64,000 nt of DNA. Origin: JAKPAM01 sp047601745. Lineage in GTDB: Bacteria; Pseudomonadota; Gammaproteobacteria; Burkholderiales; Burkholderiaceae_E. Position 1 is the stretch's first letter. Each line of letters begins with the position of its first letter. The stretch is from positions 6,448,001 to 6,512,000 of the forward strand of contig JASGIS010000001.1 of NCBI GenBank assembly GCA_047601745.1. Reading direction: 5' to 3'. Position numbers and translations under genes: made by a program. A model generated the notes under the pieces. It made no database searches, was not told where the DNA came from, and saw nothing but the letters and a program-made list of their open reading frames with translations. Below, piece after piece: positions 26,165-34,530 of the stretch.

Positions 26165-26593
26165 TCAACCGGCCGCCGCGGCCCGCCCCGCCCGGAGCCG
26201 CGCGCGCAGCCACCGCAGGCACAACACGGCGAGCACCGACGCGGAGACGTCGACGATCCAGTCGCTCAGGTCGACCGAGCGGCCCGGGTTGAACGACTGC
26301 GCGAATTCGTCGAGCAGCCCGATCAGCGCGATGCTCAGGACGATCGCGCGGCCGTGGCGCGCGGCGAAGATCACCCACAGCAGCACGCTGGTGCCGAAGA
26401 ACATCGTCAGGTGGGCGAGCTTGTCCCACGGCGCCCGGAACAGGCCGACCGCGTACGGCTGCTGCCCGTGATAGAACAGGTTGGCCAGGCACGCGGCCAG
26501 CAGCAGCCCGGCGGCAAGGCGCTGCGCGCGGGTCGGCTCGAACAGGACCTGGCCGAGGCGATCGAAGCGATCCGAAGGCCCGGCCTCAATCAC
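26165..26593 (-). CDS. VanZ-like family membrane protein
   Basis: A 142-residue protein with four predicted helices and the VanZ-type signatures WDKLAHLTMFFG and LDEFAQSFNPGRSVDLSDWIVD. The acidic/aromatic DxxAQ..PGR..D pattern is characteristic of the family, whose molecular role is unclear apart from teicoplanin resistance in VanZ itself. Its GTG start overlaps the end of the helicase gene by eight bases, so it is probably translated from the same message. Confidence 0.85.
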   Translation of the reverse strand: MIEAGPSDRFDRLGQVLFEPTRAQRLAAGLLLAACLANLFYHGQQPYAVGLFRAPWDKLAHLTMFFGTSVLLWVIFAARHGRAIVLSIALIGLLDEFAQSFNPGRSVDLSDWIVDVSASVLAVLCLRWLRARLRAGRAAAAG

Positions 26594-28151
26594 GCTTCAG
26601 ACCGCCGAGCAGCGCCGCCAGCGGCCGTTTGCTCTGCTGGGCGCCCAGGCCCCGGCGCTGCTGCGAGCCGGCCACCGCCGTGCCGGCGCCCTGCTGCGCG
26701 TCACCGGCGCCCGGATCCTTCGGTTCGTAGGGCTGGTAGAAGAACGGATCCTGCGAGCGGCCGGCTACCGGCGCGTTGGGGACCGGCTGCTTGATGCGGT
26801 TCATCGGCCGGCGCTCGCGCGGCTTCGCGTGTTCGCCGTAACCGCGCTCGACGTGCACCTGGCGCGCCAGGCGGCCGGGATCGTCGAGCACCAGCGTTTC
26901 GATGTCGAGCTTGCGCTTGAGCAGCTTCTCGATGTCGCTGTGCTGGCGCGCCTCGGCGTCGGTCATCAGCGACAGCGCGATGCCGCTGGCGCCGGCGCGG
27001 CCGGTGCGGCCGATCCGGTGCACGTAGTCCTCGGGCGTGTACGGCAGGTCGTAGTTGATGACGGCCGGCAGCTCGGCGATGTCCAGGCCGCGCGCGGCGA
27101 CGTCGGTCGCGACCAGCACCGCGGTCTCGCCCTTCTTGAAGGCCTCGAGCGTGGCCAGGCGCTCCTGCTGCGACTTGTCGCCGTGGATCGCGGCGGCGTT
27201 CAGGCCGTCGCGTTCGAGCTGGCGCGCCAGCCGCCCGGCACCGATCTTGGTATTGGTGAAGACGATGACCTGCGACAGCTTGCGGTCGCGAACGAGCTGG
27301 GCGACGGCCGCGCGCTTGGATTCGGTATCGGGCACGCGGTAGACGTGCTGCTCGACGTTCTCGGCGGTGGCGTTGCGCCGCGCGACCTCGATCGATACCG
27401 GCTTGACCAGGAAGCTCTCGGCCAGCTTGCGGATGTCGCCGGAGAACGTCGCCGAGAACATCAGGTTCTGCCGCTGCTTGGGCAGCAGGTTGATGATCCG
27501 CTGGATGTCGGGCAGGAAGCCCATGTCCAGCATCCGGTCGGCCTCGTCCATCACGAAGACCTCGACCTGCGACAACGTGACGGTGCGCTGCTCGACGTGA
27601 TCGAGCAGACGGCCCGGCGTGGCGATCAATACCTCGCAGCCCTGGCGCATCGCGGCGATCTGCGGCTTGATGTCGACGCCGCCGTAGACGACGCCGCTCT
27701 TCAGGTACGTGTGCTTGGCGTAGGCGGCGACGTTGACGTAGATCTGGTCGGCCAGCTCGCGCGTCGGCGCGATGATCAGCGAGCGCACCGGATGACGGGC
27801 CGGCGACGCGCTCGGATTGGACTTGGGCATCAGCCGCTGCAGGATCGGCAGCGCGAAGCCGGCGGTCTTGCCGGTGCCGGTCTGCGCGGCGCCCATCACG
27901 TCCTTGCCGAGCAGCACGACCGGGATGGCCTGCGCCTGGATCGGCGTGGGCTTGGTATAGCCCATCTCGGTGACGGCTCGAACGATCTTCGGATCGAGCC
28001 CGAAGTCGTCGAACGAGGTGGCCAGGCCACTGTCGGCAACGGGAGCGGCGGACGCCGTCGGTGCGTCGGGCGGCGTGGCGGCGGCGGCCGATCCGGCGTC
28101 GGCCGGGACGGGGGAGGTATCGACGGGAGGGGTGCTGGGCGTGTCGTTCAA
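26586..28151 (-). CDS. rhlE: DEAD-box RNA helicase (RhlE-like)
   Basis: A 521-residue helicase. After about 45 Ala/Pro-rich residues come the Q motif GYTKPTPIQ, motif I AQTGTGKT, Ia PTRELA, II DEAD, III SAT, and in the second domain VATDVAARGLD and VI HRIGRTGRAG. The RhlE subgroup is suggested by the first-domain sequence FDDFGLDPKIVRAV and a basic tail; the C-terminal 90 residues are low-complexity and Arg/Gln-rich and probably bind RNA. Likely roles are ribosome assembly and RNA turnover. Confidence 0.9.
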   Translation of the reverse strand: MNDTPSTPPVDTSPVPADAGSAAAATPPDAPTASAAPVADSGLATSFDDFGLDPKIVRAVTEMGYTKPTPIQAQAIPVVLLGKDVMGAAQTGTGKTAGFALPILQRLMPKSNPSASPARHPVRSLIIAPTRELADQIYVNVAAYAKHTYLKSGVVYGGVDIKPQIAAMRQGCEVLIATPGRLLDHVEQRTVTLSQVEVFVMDEADRMLDMGFLPDIQRIINLLPKQRQNLMFSATFSGDIRKLAESFLVKPVSIEVARRNATAENVEQHVYRVPDTESKRAAVAQLVRDRKLSQVIVFTNTKIGAGRLARQLERDGLNAAAIHGDKSQQERLATLEAFKKGETAVLVATDVAARGLDIAELPAVINYDLPYTPEDYVHRIGRTGRAGASGIALSLMTDAEARQHSDIEKLLKRKLDIETLVLDDPGRLARQVHVERGYGEHAKPRERRPMNRIKQPVPNAPVAGRSQDPFFYQPYEPKDPGAGDAQQGAGTAVAGSQQRRGLGAQQSKRPLAALLGGLKRD

Positions 28152-28357
28152 AAAGCGGTAGGCGCCAATGCGCGTGGTGTGGTGGTCTCGAACCCGCTAT
28201 TTTCCCGACTTTTGGCCCCGCTGTCGACCTTTGGCTGACGAAACGCGAGGAGCTTGTCAAGTCCCCGGACCATCGGCCGCGCCCGAACACGCGCCGAAAC
28301 GGCGTCCGCGCACGATGCCGGCGCCGCGTCGCACGGCTCGACGCGGCGCTATACTGG

Positions 28358-29965
28358 ATGAATCCACAGATCCATGCCCTCGCCTTCCGCGGCGACGGCG
28401 CCTCCGCACAGCCTTCAGTCGTGTTCGCCGAGCATCTGGTCTTCGTCGATGTCGAAACCACCGGCACGTCGCCGCGGACGGCGCGCGTGACCGAGGTCGG
28501 CGTCGTCGAGGTCCGGTCCGACGGCGACGGCGGCTGGACCGTCGACGAATGGTCGAGCCTCGTCGATCCGCAGTGCGCGATCCCGGCGCAGATCCAGTTC
28601 CTGACCGGCATCACGCAGGACATGGTGGCCGGCGCGCCGCGCTTCGCCGATCTGGCGCCCGGGCTGCGCGAACGGCTGCAGGGCGCGGTGATGGTCGCGC
28701 ACAACGCCCGCTTCGACTACGGTTTCCTGAAGGCCGAGTTCGAGCGCGCGGGCCTGCCGTTCCACGCGCGGACGCTGTGCACGGTCAGGTTGTCGCGCTT
28801 GCTGGACCCCGAGCGCAGCCCGCATTCGCTCGATGCGATCATCGCCCGCCATCGGCTGCCGGCGCCGGACAGGCATCGGGCGCTCGGCGATGCGCGCGTG
28901 TTGTGGGCGTTCGTCCGGAAGGTCTGGGACAGCCATGGCGCCGACACCGTGCAGGCGGCCGCGCGCCGGCTGCTGCGGCATCCGGCGCTGCCTTCGCACC
29001 TGCCGGCCGACACGTTGCAGCGGATTCCGCGCGCGCCCGGCGTCTACCAGTTCCTCGGCGAGGGCGACCAGCCGTTGTACATCGGCAAGAGCGTCTGCCT
29101 GCGCGAACGCGTCGCCAGCCATTTCGTCGACGACCATCGGCACGAACGCGGCGTGCGGCTGGCCAGCGAGGTGCGGCGCATCGATTGGCAGCGCACGGCA
29201 GGCGAACTGGGCGCGCTGCTGCTCGAGGCGCGGTGGATCCGCGAACGGCTGCCGTCGCACAACGTGGCGCTGCGCCGGCGGCTGGCCGAGGTGGTGATCG
29301 CGCCGCTGGCGCAGCGCAAGCCGCGCCTGCTGAAGCTGTCGGACGTGGACGCGGCGGCGCTGCCCGGCCATTTCGGCCCGTTCGCCAGCCGCACTGCCGC
29401 GCGGACGATGCTGCTGGACCTGTGCCGCCAGCATCGGCTCTGCGCGAAACGGCTGGGACTCGAACGCGGGCCGGCCGACGCGCCGTGCTTCAACCGCCAG
29501 TTGGGCCGCTGCGACGGCGCCTGCGTCGGCGCGCAGACCGACGACGCGCTGATCGCGAAACTGGACGAGGCGCTGGCCCCCTGCCGGATCGCCGCCTGGG
29601 AGGGCGGGCCGCTGGCCGTGCGCGAGCGCTTCGCCGAGGCCGCGGACGCCGTCGGCGGCCTGTCCGGTGCGGACCGCGCCATCGAGACGGAGCGCGCGGA
29701 AACCGGCCCGTCGGAGATCGGCGCCGAGGAGGCCGTCGAGGACTGGCTGGTCTTCGATCGCTGGTGCTACCTCGGCCGCGCCGGCGACGAGGACGGCGCG
29801 CGGCGGCTGGCCGACGCCGGCGGCCCGCTGGCGTTCGATACCAACGCTTATCGATTGATCCGACGCGTGCGCGAACGACCGCCCCCGGGGGTCGTCTTGC
29901 AGCCGCTGGACGCGCGGTATAGTTCGACCGACACCCCGAGCGCGGAGATCCCCCCATGGCCCTGA
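28358..29965 (+). CDS. DnaQ-type 3'-5' exonuclease fused to a UvrC-type GIY-YIG nuclease
   Basis: About 535 residues. The N-terminal DEDDh exonuclease has ExoI VFVDVETTGTS (Asp31, Glu33), ExoII VAHNARFDYGFL and ExoIII HRALGDAR. The second domain begins APGVYQFLGEGDQPLYIGKS, a GIY-YIG nuclease, and ends with a Cys-containing stretch CFNRQLGRCDGACVG as in Cho/UvrC-like proteins. The fusion suggests structure-specific incision followed by trimming in DNA repair. TATACT at 28350-28355 lies right before the ATG, so the real start may be the GTG at 28421. Its stop overlaps the SPFH gene by ten bases. Confidence 0.85.
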   Translation: MNPQIHALAFRGDGASAQPSVVFAEHLVFVDVETTGTSPRTARVTEVGVVEVRSDGDGGWTVDEWSSLVDPQCAIPAQIQFLTGITQDMVAGAPRFADLAPGLRERLQGAVMVAHNARFDYGFLKAEFERAGLPFHARTLCTVRLSRLLDPERSPHSLDAIIARHRLPAPDRHRALGDARVLWAFVRKVWDSHGADTVQAAARRLLRHPALPSHLPADTLQRIPRAPGVYQFLGEGDQPLYIGKSVCLRERVASHFVDDHRHERGVRLASEVRRIDWQRTAGELGALLLEARWIRERLPSHNVALRRRLAEVVIAPLAQRKPRLLKLSDVDAAALPGHFGPFASRTAARTMLLDLCRQHRLCAKRLGLERGPADAPCFNRQLGRCDGACVGAQTDDALIAKLDEALAPCRIAAWEGGPLAVRERFAEAADAVGGLSGADRAIETERAETGPSEIGAEEAVEDWLVFDRWCYLGRAGDEDGARRLADAGGPLAFDTNAYRLIRRVRERPPPGVVLQPLDARYSSTDTPSAEIPPWP

Positions 29966-31062
29966 TGGATTTCATCAAGAAGCAGTTCATCGACGTCATC
30001 CAGTGGACCGAGTCCGGCGACGACGTGCTGGCATGGCGCTTCCCGATGGCCGAAATGGAGATCCAGAACGGCGCGTCGCTGACGGTGCGCGAGTCGCAGC
30101 AGGCGCTGTTCGTCAACGAGGGCACGGTGGCCGACCTGTTCGGTCCCGGCCAGTACACGCTGACGACGCGCACGCTGCCGGTGCTGACCTATCTGAAGAA
30201 CTGGGACAAGCTGTTCGAGTCGCCGTTCAAGAGCGACGTCTACTTCTTCAGCACCCGCCAGCGGATCGACCGGCGCTGGGGCACGCCGCAGCCGGTGACG
30301 GTGCGCGACAAGGACTTCGGCGCGGTGCGGATCCGGGCATTCGGCAACTACGCGTTCCACGTTGCCGACCCGAAGATCTTCCATACGACGATCTCGGGCA
30401 CGCGCGACCGATACGAGGTCGGCGAACTCGAAGGCCAGCTCAAGGGATTGATCGTGCAGGGCATCGCCAACGGCATCGCGTCCAGCGGCGTGCCCTTCCT
30501 CGATCTGGCGGCCAATCAGACCGCGTTCGCCGGGGCGATCGGCATGGCGCTGGCGCCGGAGTTCGACAAGCTGGGCCTGAAGCTGGACGGCTTCACGCTG
30601 CAGAGCGTGTCGCTGCCCGACGAACTGCAGAAGGTGCTCGACCAGAAGATCGGCATGGGCATGGTCGGCGACGACCTGAACCGGTTCATCCAGTACCAGA
30701 CCGGCCAGGCGATCCCGACGCTCGCGCAGGGCGCGGCCGCGGGCGGCGGCAGCGGCGTCGTCGGCGATGCGGTCGGCCTGGGTGCGGGCGTGGCGATGGG
30801 GCAGGTACTGGCGCAGACGCTTCAGCAGGGCATGCAGCCGGCCCGGGCTGCCCAGCCCGCCCAGCCGGCAACGGCCGCGCAGGCCGTCGCCGGCGGCGGG
30901 AACGACACGGCCGGACAGCCGTCTCCCACGGTCGTCGTGGGCCTGAAGCCCGACGAAGTGGCCGGTGCGCTGGAAAAGCTGCACGAACTGCTGACCAAGG
31001 GCATCCTGACGCAGGCCGAGTTCGACGCGAAGAAAACCGAACTGCTGAAGAAGCTGGTCTGA
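29956..31062 (+). CDS. SPFH domain protein with C-terminal SHOCT motif
   Basis: A 368-residue protein. Residues about 25-260 form an SPFH (band 7) domain of the virion-core/YdjI-like type (SLTVRESQQALFVNEGTVAD; VRDKDFGAVRIRAFGNYAF). A Gly/Ala/Gln-rich linker follows, and residues about 330-368 are a SHOCT module (EVAGALEKLHELLTKGILTQ). No signal peptide is seen, so it probably oligomerises on the cytoplasmic side of the membrane. It overlaps the nuclease gene and is followed after one base by a DUF350 membrane protein, a common pairing. Confidence 0.87.
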   Translation: MALMDFIKKQFIDVIQWTESGDDVLAWRFPMAEMEIQNGASLTVRESQQALFVNEGTVADLFGPGQYTLTTRTLPVLTYLKNWDKLFESPFKSDVYFFSTRQRIDRRWGTPQPVTVRDKDFGAVRIRAFGNYAFHVADPKIFHTTISGTRDRYEVGELEGQLKGLIVQGIANGIASSGVPFLDLAANQTAFAGAIGMALAPEFDKLGLKLDGFTLQSVSLPDELQKVLDQKIGMGMVGDDLNRFIQYQTGQAIPTLAQGAAAGGGSGVVGDAVGLGAGVAMGQVLAQTLQQGMQPARAAQPAQPATAAQAVAGGGNDTAGQPSPTVVVGLKPDEVAGALEKLHELLTKGILTQAEFDAKKTELLKKLV

Positions 31063-31063
31063 T

Positions 31064-31276
31064 ATGGAATGGCTCAAACCTGAGGTGCTGGTCGCGTCGC
31101 TGGTCTATTCGCTGCTGGGCGTCGTCGTGTTCTGGGTCAGCTTCCTCGTCATCGACCGCCTCACGCCTTATGACCTGTGGAAGCAACTGGTCGAGGAGCG
31201 GAACATCGCACTGGCGATCGTCATCGGCGCGATGTGCCTGGGCGTGGCGATCATCGTGGCATCGGCGATCCACTAG
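31064..31276 (+). CDS. DUF350 small membrane protein
   Basis: A 70-residue protein with two hydrophobic segments (residues 8-31 and 46-68) separated by a polar loop DRLTPYDLWKQLVEERN. The second helix and the L-V-E-E-R-N segment match single-unit DUF350 (YjfL-type) proteins. Starting one base after the SPFH stop, it is surely cotranscribed. DUF350 proteins often occur with SPFH, DUF4178 and spermidine-synthase-like genes; the last two are here 11-14 kb away. Confidence 0.85.
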   Translation: MEWLKPEVLVASLVYSLLGVVVFWVSFLVIDRLTPYDLWKQLVEERNIALAIVIGAMCLGVAIIVASAIH

Positions 31277-31360
31277 TCCCTCGACACCCGTACGTCGACC
31301 CCCAGGTAACGTGACATTCGTTCGGTTCGGGCGGCGATGACCGGGCGGGGGGCGAACCGG

Positions 31361-31381
31361 GTCGATACCGGGAGTATCGAC
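31361..31381. terminator. Hairpin between convergent SPFH-DUF350 operon and IclR gene
   Basis: GTCGATAC (31361-31368) and GTATCGAC (31374-31381) form a perfect eight-base-pair stem with loop CGGGA, located 85 bases after the DUF350 stop and 45 before the end of the convergent regulator gene. A weak T-rich stretch follows on the plus strand. A bidirectional terminator is the simplest reading. Confidence 0.5.
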
Positions 31382-31425
31382 TTGGTTCGACACGCGACCG
31401 AGGGCACCGCCCGGGTCTGTTCACA

Positions 31426-33189
31426 CTAAGCCAACCCCATCGCGATCTCGACGCTGCGCACCAGCGTGATCAATCGCGCGCCGGCCAGTGCGCGCAGCGA
31501 CGCGGGCGATCGACCTCGCAGCGCCATCGCGCACGCGAACACGACGGTCTCGCCGTTGACCGGCGCGATCATCGGCACCGCGACCGTCAGCCTGTCGGGC
31601 TGGACGATGCCGGGGCCGCTGGTGAAACGCTGCTGCGAGAACTCGCGCAGACCCTGCCGCACCGCCGCGATGTGCTCGGCATGCTGCCGCGGCTCGCGCG
31701 CCCTGACCTGGTTGAGGACCCTGTCGCGTTCGGCCGGCGCGCTGCGCGCGAGCCATGCGCGTCCGCTGGCGGTGGCCATGATCGGGAAGGCGGCGCCGAT
31801 GTCGATCAACGGCGCGTCATCCTTCTCGGAGCGAAAGGTTTCCATGTAGACCATCTGCGTGCGGTCGCGGATCGCGATGCCGACCATGCCGCCCATTTCG
31901 TCGGCCAGTTGCCGGATCCACGGCCGCACGATCTGTCGCAGCGTCATGCTGGCCAGCAACGGGTAACCGAGCGCCAGCACCGCCGCGCCCAGCCGGTACC
32001 CGCCCCGGGCATCGTCACGCCGCAAGTAGCCGAGCTGCGTCAGCGTGTACGTCAGTCGCGACACGGTGGCCTTGTCGAGACCGGTACGGATCACGAAGTC
32101 GCGATTGCCGAGCGGGCCGTCGCGGGGCGTGAAGCACAGCACCAGTTCCAGGCCCCGTGCGAGCGTCCGCGCGAACTGCCGGTCGCGGCCGGCATCGGCG
32201 CTGATGCCGCCGGTGCCGGTGCCGGTGCCGGTGCCGGTGCCGGTGCTGGTGCTGGTGCCAGTGCCGAGGTCGATGCCGAGGTCGATGCCGATGCCGGCAC
32301 GAGCGCGGGCGTCGGCATCGGCGTTGGCGCCGATACCCGCGCGACGACCGGCATCGGCGACCGTCGTCGACCCTGGTAGCGCGATCGCTGGTGCCATCGT
32401 GGCGGGCCCGCGCTGCCACGCCCGCTCGACCGCTCGCACCATGCGGACGAGCCGCGGCGCGATCTGGCGTTCGAGCCTGCCGGGCGCCAGCCGCACGGCC
32501 GGCACGCCGCAATTGAACACCAGCGTCTCGCCGTCGAACGGCATGCGCATCGGGACGGCCACCGCATGCACGTCCCGCTGCCAATCGCCGAGACCGAGAC
32601 AGAAACCGCGAGCGTCATAAGCGGCCAGCTCGGCCATCACCGCCGCGCGAAACGGCCGCCAGGCGGCCGCATGCTCGCAGCGGATCTCCCTGAGCGCCTG
32701 CTCGCGCTGCGCGGCGTCGACGCCGGCCAGCCAGGCGCGCCCCATCGCCGTCGCCCAGATCGGCAGGCTGCCGCCGATGTCGGGACGGAAGGCGATCGCC
32801 TCGTGGCCGCGACAGGTCTGCACGTAGACCATCTGATGGCGGTCGCGCAGGCCCAGCGACACCGAACCGCCGGCTTCGTCGGCGAGCGCCTGCATCAGCG
32901 GCTGCGCCGCGTGCCGGATCGACAGGCCGGCCAGCAGCGGATAGCCGGCCGCCAGCGTGGCCGAGCCGAGCCGGTAGCGGCGCTGCTGCGCGTCGTACTT
33001 GAGAAAACCGAGATCGCACAGCGTGTACGTCAATCGAGAAATCGACGCCTTGGACATGCCGGTGCGATCGGCCAGGTCGCGATTGCCGAGCGCCGGCTCG
33101 CCGATCCGGAAGCATGCGAGCAGGTTCAACCCGTTCGCGAGACTGGTCGCGAACATCGGCTTGCGGGAACGAATGGGCGACGCTGGCAT
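31426..33189 (-). CDS. Tandem fusion of two IclR-family regulators
   Basis: A single 587-residue frame holds two complete IclR proteins. Copy 1 (about 1-262) has winged-helix sequence NRDLADRTGMSKASISRLTY and an effector domain; copy 2 (about 331-587) has NRDFVIRTGLDKATVSRLTY and its own effector domain. They are joined by a 65-residue linker of Ala/Asp/Gly/Thr repeats encoded by hexamer and 12-base repeats (32211-32294). IclR proteins are normally about 260 residues. The gene diverges from an acyl-CoA dehydrogenase operon with 156 bases between, so that operon is the likely target. A frameshift or missed stop in the repeat would split it in two. Confidence 0.85.
   Translation of the reverse strand: MPASPIRSRKPMFATSLANGLNLLACFRIGEPALGNRDLADRTGMSKASISRLTYTLCDLGFLKYDAQQRRYRLGSATLAAGYPLLAGLSIRHAAQPLMQALADEAGGSVSLGLRDRHQMVYVQTCRGHEAIAFRPDIGGSLPIWATAMGRAWLAGVDAAQREQALREIRCEHAAAWRPFRAAVMAELAAYDARGFCLGLGDWQRDVHAVAVPMRMPFDGETLVFNCGVPAVRLAPGRLERQIAPRLVRMVRAVERAWQRGPATMAPAIALPGSTTVADAGRRAGIGANADADARARAGIGIDLGIDLGTGTSTSTGTGTGTGTGTGGISADAGRDRQFARTLARGLELVLCFTPRDGPLGNRDFVIRTGLDKATVSRLTYTLTQLGYLRRDDARGGYRLGAAVLALGYPLLASMTLRQIVRPWIRQLADEMGGMVGIAIRDRTQMVYMETFRSEKDDAPLIDIGAAFPIMATASGRAWLARSAPAERDRVLNQVRAREPRQHAEHIAAVRQGLREFSQQRFTSGPGIVQPDRLTVAVPMIAPVNGETVVFACAMALRGRSPASLRALAGARLITLVRSVEIAMGLA
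32211..32294. repeat. Hexamer and dodecamer tandem repeats in the IclR linker
   Basis: Nine units of CGGTGC (three of them with one change) at 32211-32264 are followed by two copies of CGAGGTCGATGC and one CGATGC. Unit lengths are multiples of three, so slippage keeps the frame and changes only linker length between the two IclR halves. Confidence 0.9.
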
Positions 33190-33240
33190 GCGCGGGCTTA
33201 GCGCGATCGGGGACGGAAAATCGTCGTGATTAATATAACA

Positions 33241-33252
33241 AAACAATCGTTT
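33241..33252. promoter_or_regulatory. Small inverted repeat between divergent IclR and acyl-CoA dehydrogenase genes
   Basis: AAAC-AATC-GTTT lies in the only AT-rich part of the intergenic region, 52 bases from the regulator start and 94 before the dehydrogenase start. It is a candidate operator by position only. Confidence 0.3.
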
Positions 33253-33345
33253 CGCATTGGGTGTCGGCGCGCCTAGACTGCGCCTGCCGTCGAGCCGCGG
33301 GAAGCGTCTCGAACGAGGCCGGAGACGAACCAGCGGAGACCAAGC

Positions 33346-34509
33346 GTGATACGTGACGCCGAAGCATTCGGAATCTTTCTGGAGGGATTGCGGCGCTTCT
33401 GCCGCGAGCGGCTGATCCCTCGTGAAGCGGAGGTCGCGCGCACCGACGAGGTGCCGCCCGACCTCGTCGACGAGATGGCTGCGCAGGGCCTGTTCGGCTT
33501 TTCGATTCCCGAGGCGTACGGCGGCGCCGGCATGAGCACCGAAGAACTGGTGCTGGCCGCGATCGAGCTGTCGCAATGCTCGGTGGCGTTTCGGGCGCGG
33601 GTGGGGACCAACACCGGTATCGGCAGCGAGGCTCTGGTCGTCGACGGCTCCGACGCGCAGAAGCGCCGCTACCTGCCGGCGCTGGCCAGCGGCCGGCTGA
33701 CCGGATGCTTCGCGTTGACCGAGCCCGAGGCCGGATCGGACGCGGCGGCGCTGCGGACGACGGCACGCCGCGGGGACGGCGGCTACGTGCTGAACGGCAG
33801 CAAGTGCTTCATCACGAACGCGCCGATCGCCGGCCTGTTCACGGTGATGGCGCGCACCGATCCGGCGGCGAAAGGGGCATCCGGCGTCACGGCCTTCCTG
33901 GTCGAGCGTGGCACGCCGGGCCTGAGCACCGGGGCGCCGTACGCCAAGATGGGCCAGGCCGGCTCGCCGGTATCCGAGGTGCATTTCGACGACTGCTTCG
34001 TGCCGACCGCGCAGCGCATCGGCGATGAAGGAGCAGGCTTCAGGATCGCGATGCGGGTGCTGAACAAGCAGCGCATCCATCTGGCGGCGCTGTGCATCGG
34101 GCCGGCGATCCGGATGCTCGACGAGATCGTCGCGCATACCGCGCGGCGGCAGCAGTTCGGCCAGCCGGTCGCGAACTTTCAGCTCGTGCAGGCGATGGTG
34201 GCCGACTGCCAGACCGAGATCCATGCGGCACGCGCGCTGGTGACGGAGACCGCGCGCAAGCGCGACCAGGGCGAGGACGTGACGATGGAGGCGTCGATCT
34301 GCAAGTACTTCGCGTCGGAGATGTGCGGCCGCGTCGCCGACCGCTGCGTGCAGATGATGGGCGGCTACGGCTACATCGCCGACAACCCGATCGAACGCTT
34401 CTATCGCGACGTGCGGCTGTTCCGGCTGTACGAGGGCACGAGCCAGATTCACCAGTTGAACATCGCCCGGCGCACGTATGCCGCGGCAGGCCACGATCCG
34501 CGCGGCTGA
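33346..34509 (+). CDS. Acyl-CoA dehydrogenase
   Basis: A 387-residue flavoenzyme. FALTEPEAGSD near residue 125 and RYDVRLFRLYEGTSQI near 360 (here FYRDVRLFRLYEGTSQIHQ) are the two acyl-CoA dehydrogenase signatures; GQPVANFQLVQAMVAD is the flavin/dimer segment. The usual catalytic Glu is present in YEGTSQ. GTG start with GGAGAC six bases upstream. It heads an operon with a Bug-type binding protein and a second, dissimilar dehydrogenase, pointing to uptake and oxidation of a carboxylic acid, probably under the divergent IclR fusion. Confidence 0.9.
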   Translation: MIRDAEAFGIFLEGLRRFCRERLIPREAEVARTDEVPPDLVDEMAAQGLFGFSIPEAYGGAGMSTEELVLAAIELSQCSVAFRARVGTNTGIGSEALVVDGSDAQKRRYLPALASGRLTGCFALTEPEAGSDAAALRTTARRGDGGYVLNGSKCFITNAPIAGLFTVMARTDPAAKGASGVTAFLVERGTPGLSTGAPYAKMGQAGSPVSEVHFDDCFVPTAQRIGDEGAGFRIAMRVLNKQRIHLAALCIGPAIRMLDEIVAHTARRQQFGQPVANFQLVQAMVADCQTEIHAARALVTETARKRDQGEDVTMEASICKYFASEMCGRVADRCVQMMGGYGYIADNPIERFYRDVRLFRLYEGTSQIHQLNIARRTYAAAGHDPRG

Positions 34510-34530
34510 CGAGGTCGAGGAGAGTCATCG

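Noticed and set aside
28254..28259. TTGACA on the minus strand upstream of the RhlE-like helicase gene as a promoter
   Set aside because: No acceptable -10 element at 16-18 bases downstream.
32015..32620. Possibility of a repeat-rich secreted protein on the plus strand within the IclR gene
   Set aside because: Only a translation of the linker microsatellite in another frame; both IclR domains are continuous on the minus strand.
33190..34494. Upstream extension of the IclR fusion frame to 34494
   Set aside because: The extra region is antisense to the acyl-CoA dehydrogenase and shows no domain; the IclR similarity begins at the ATG 33189.
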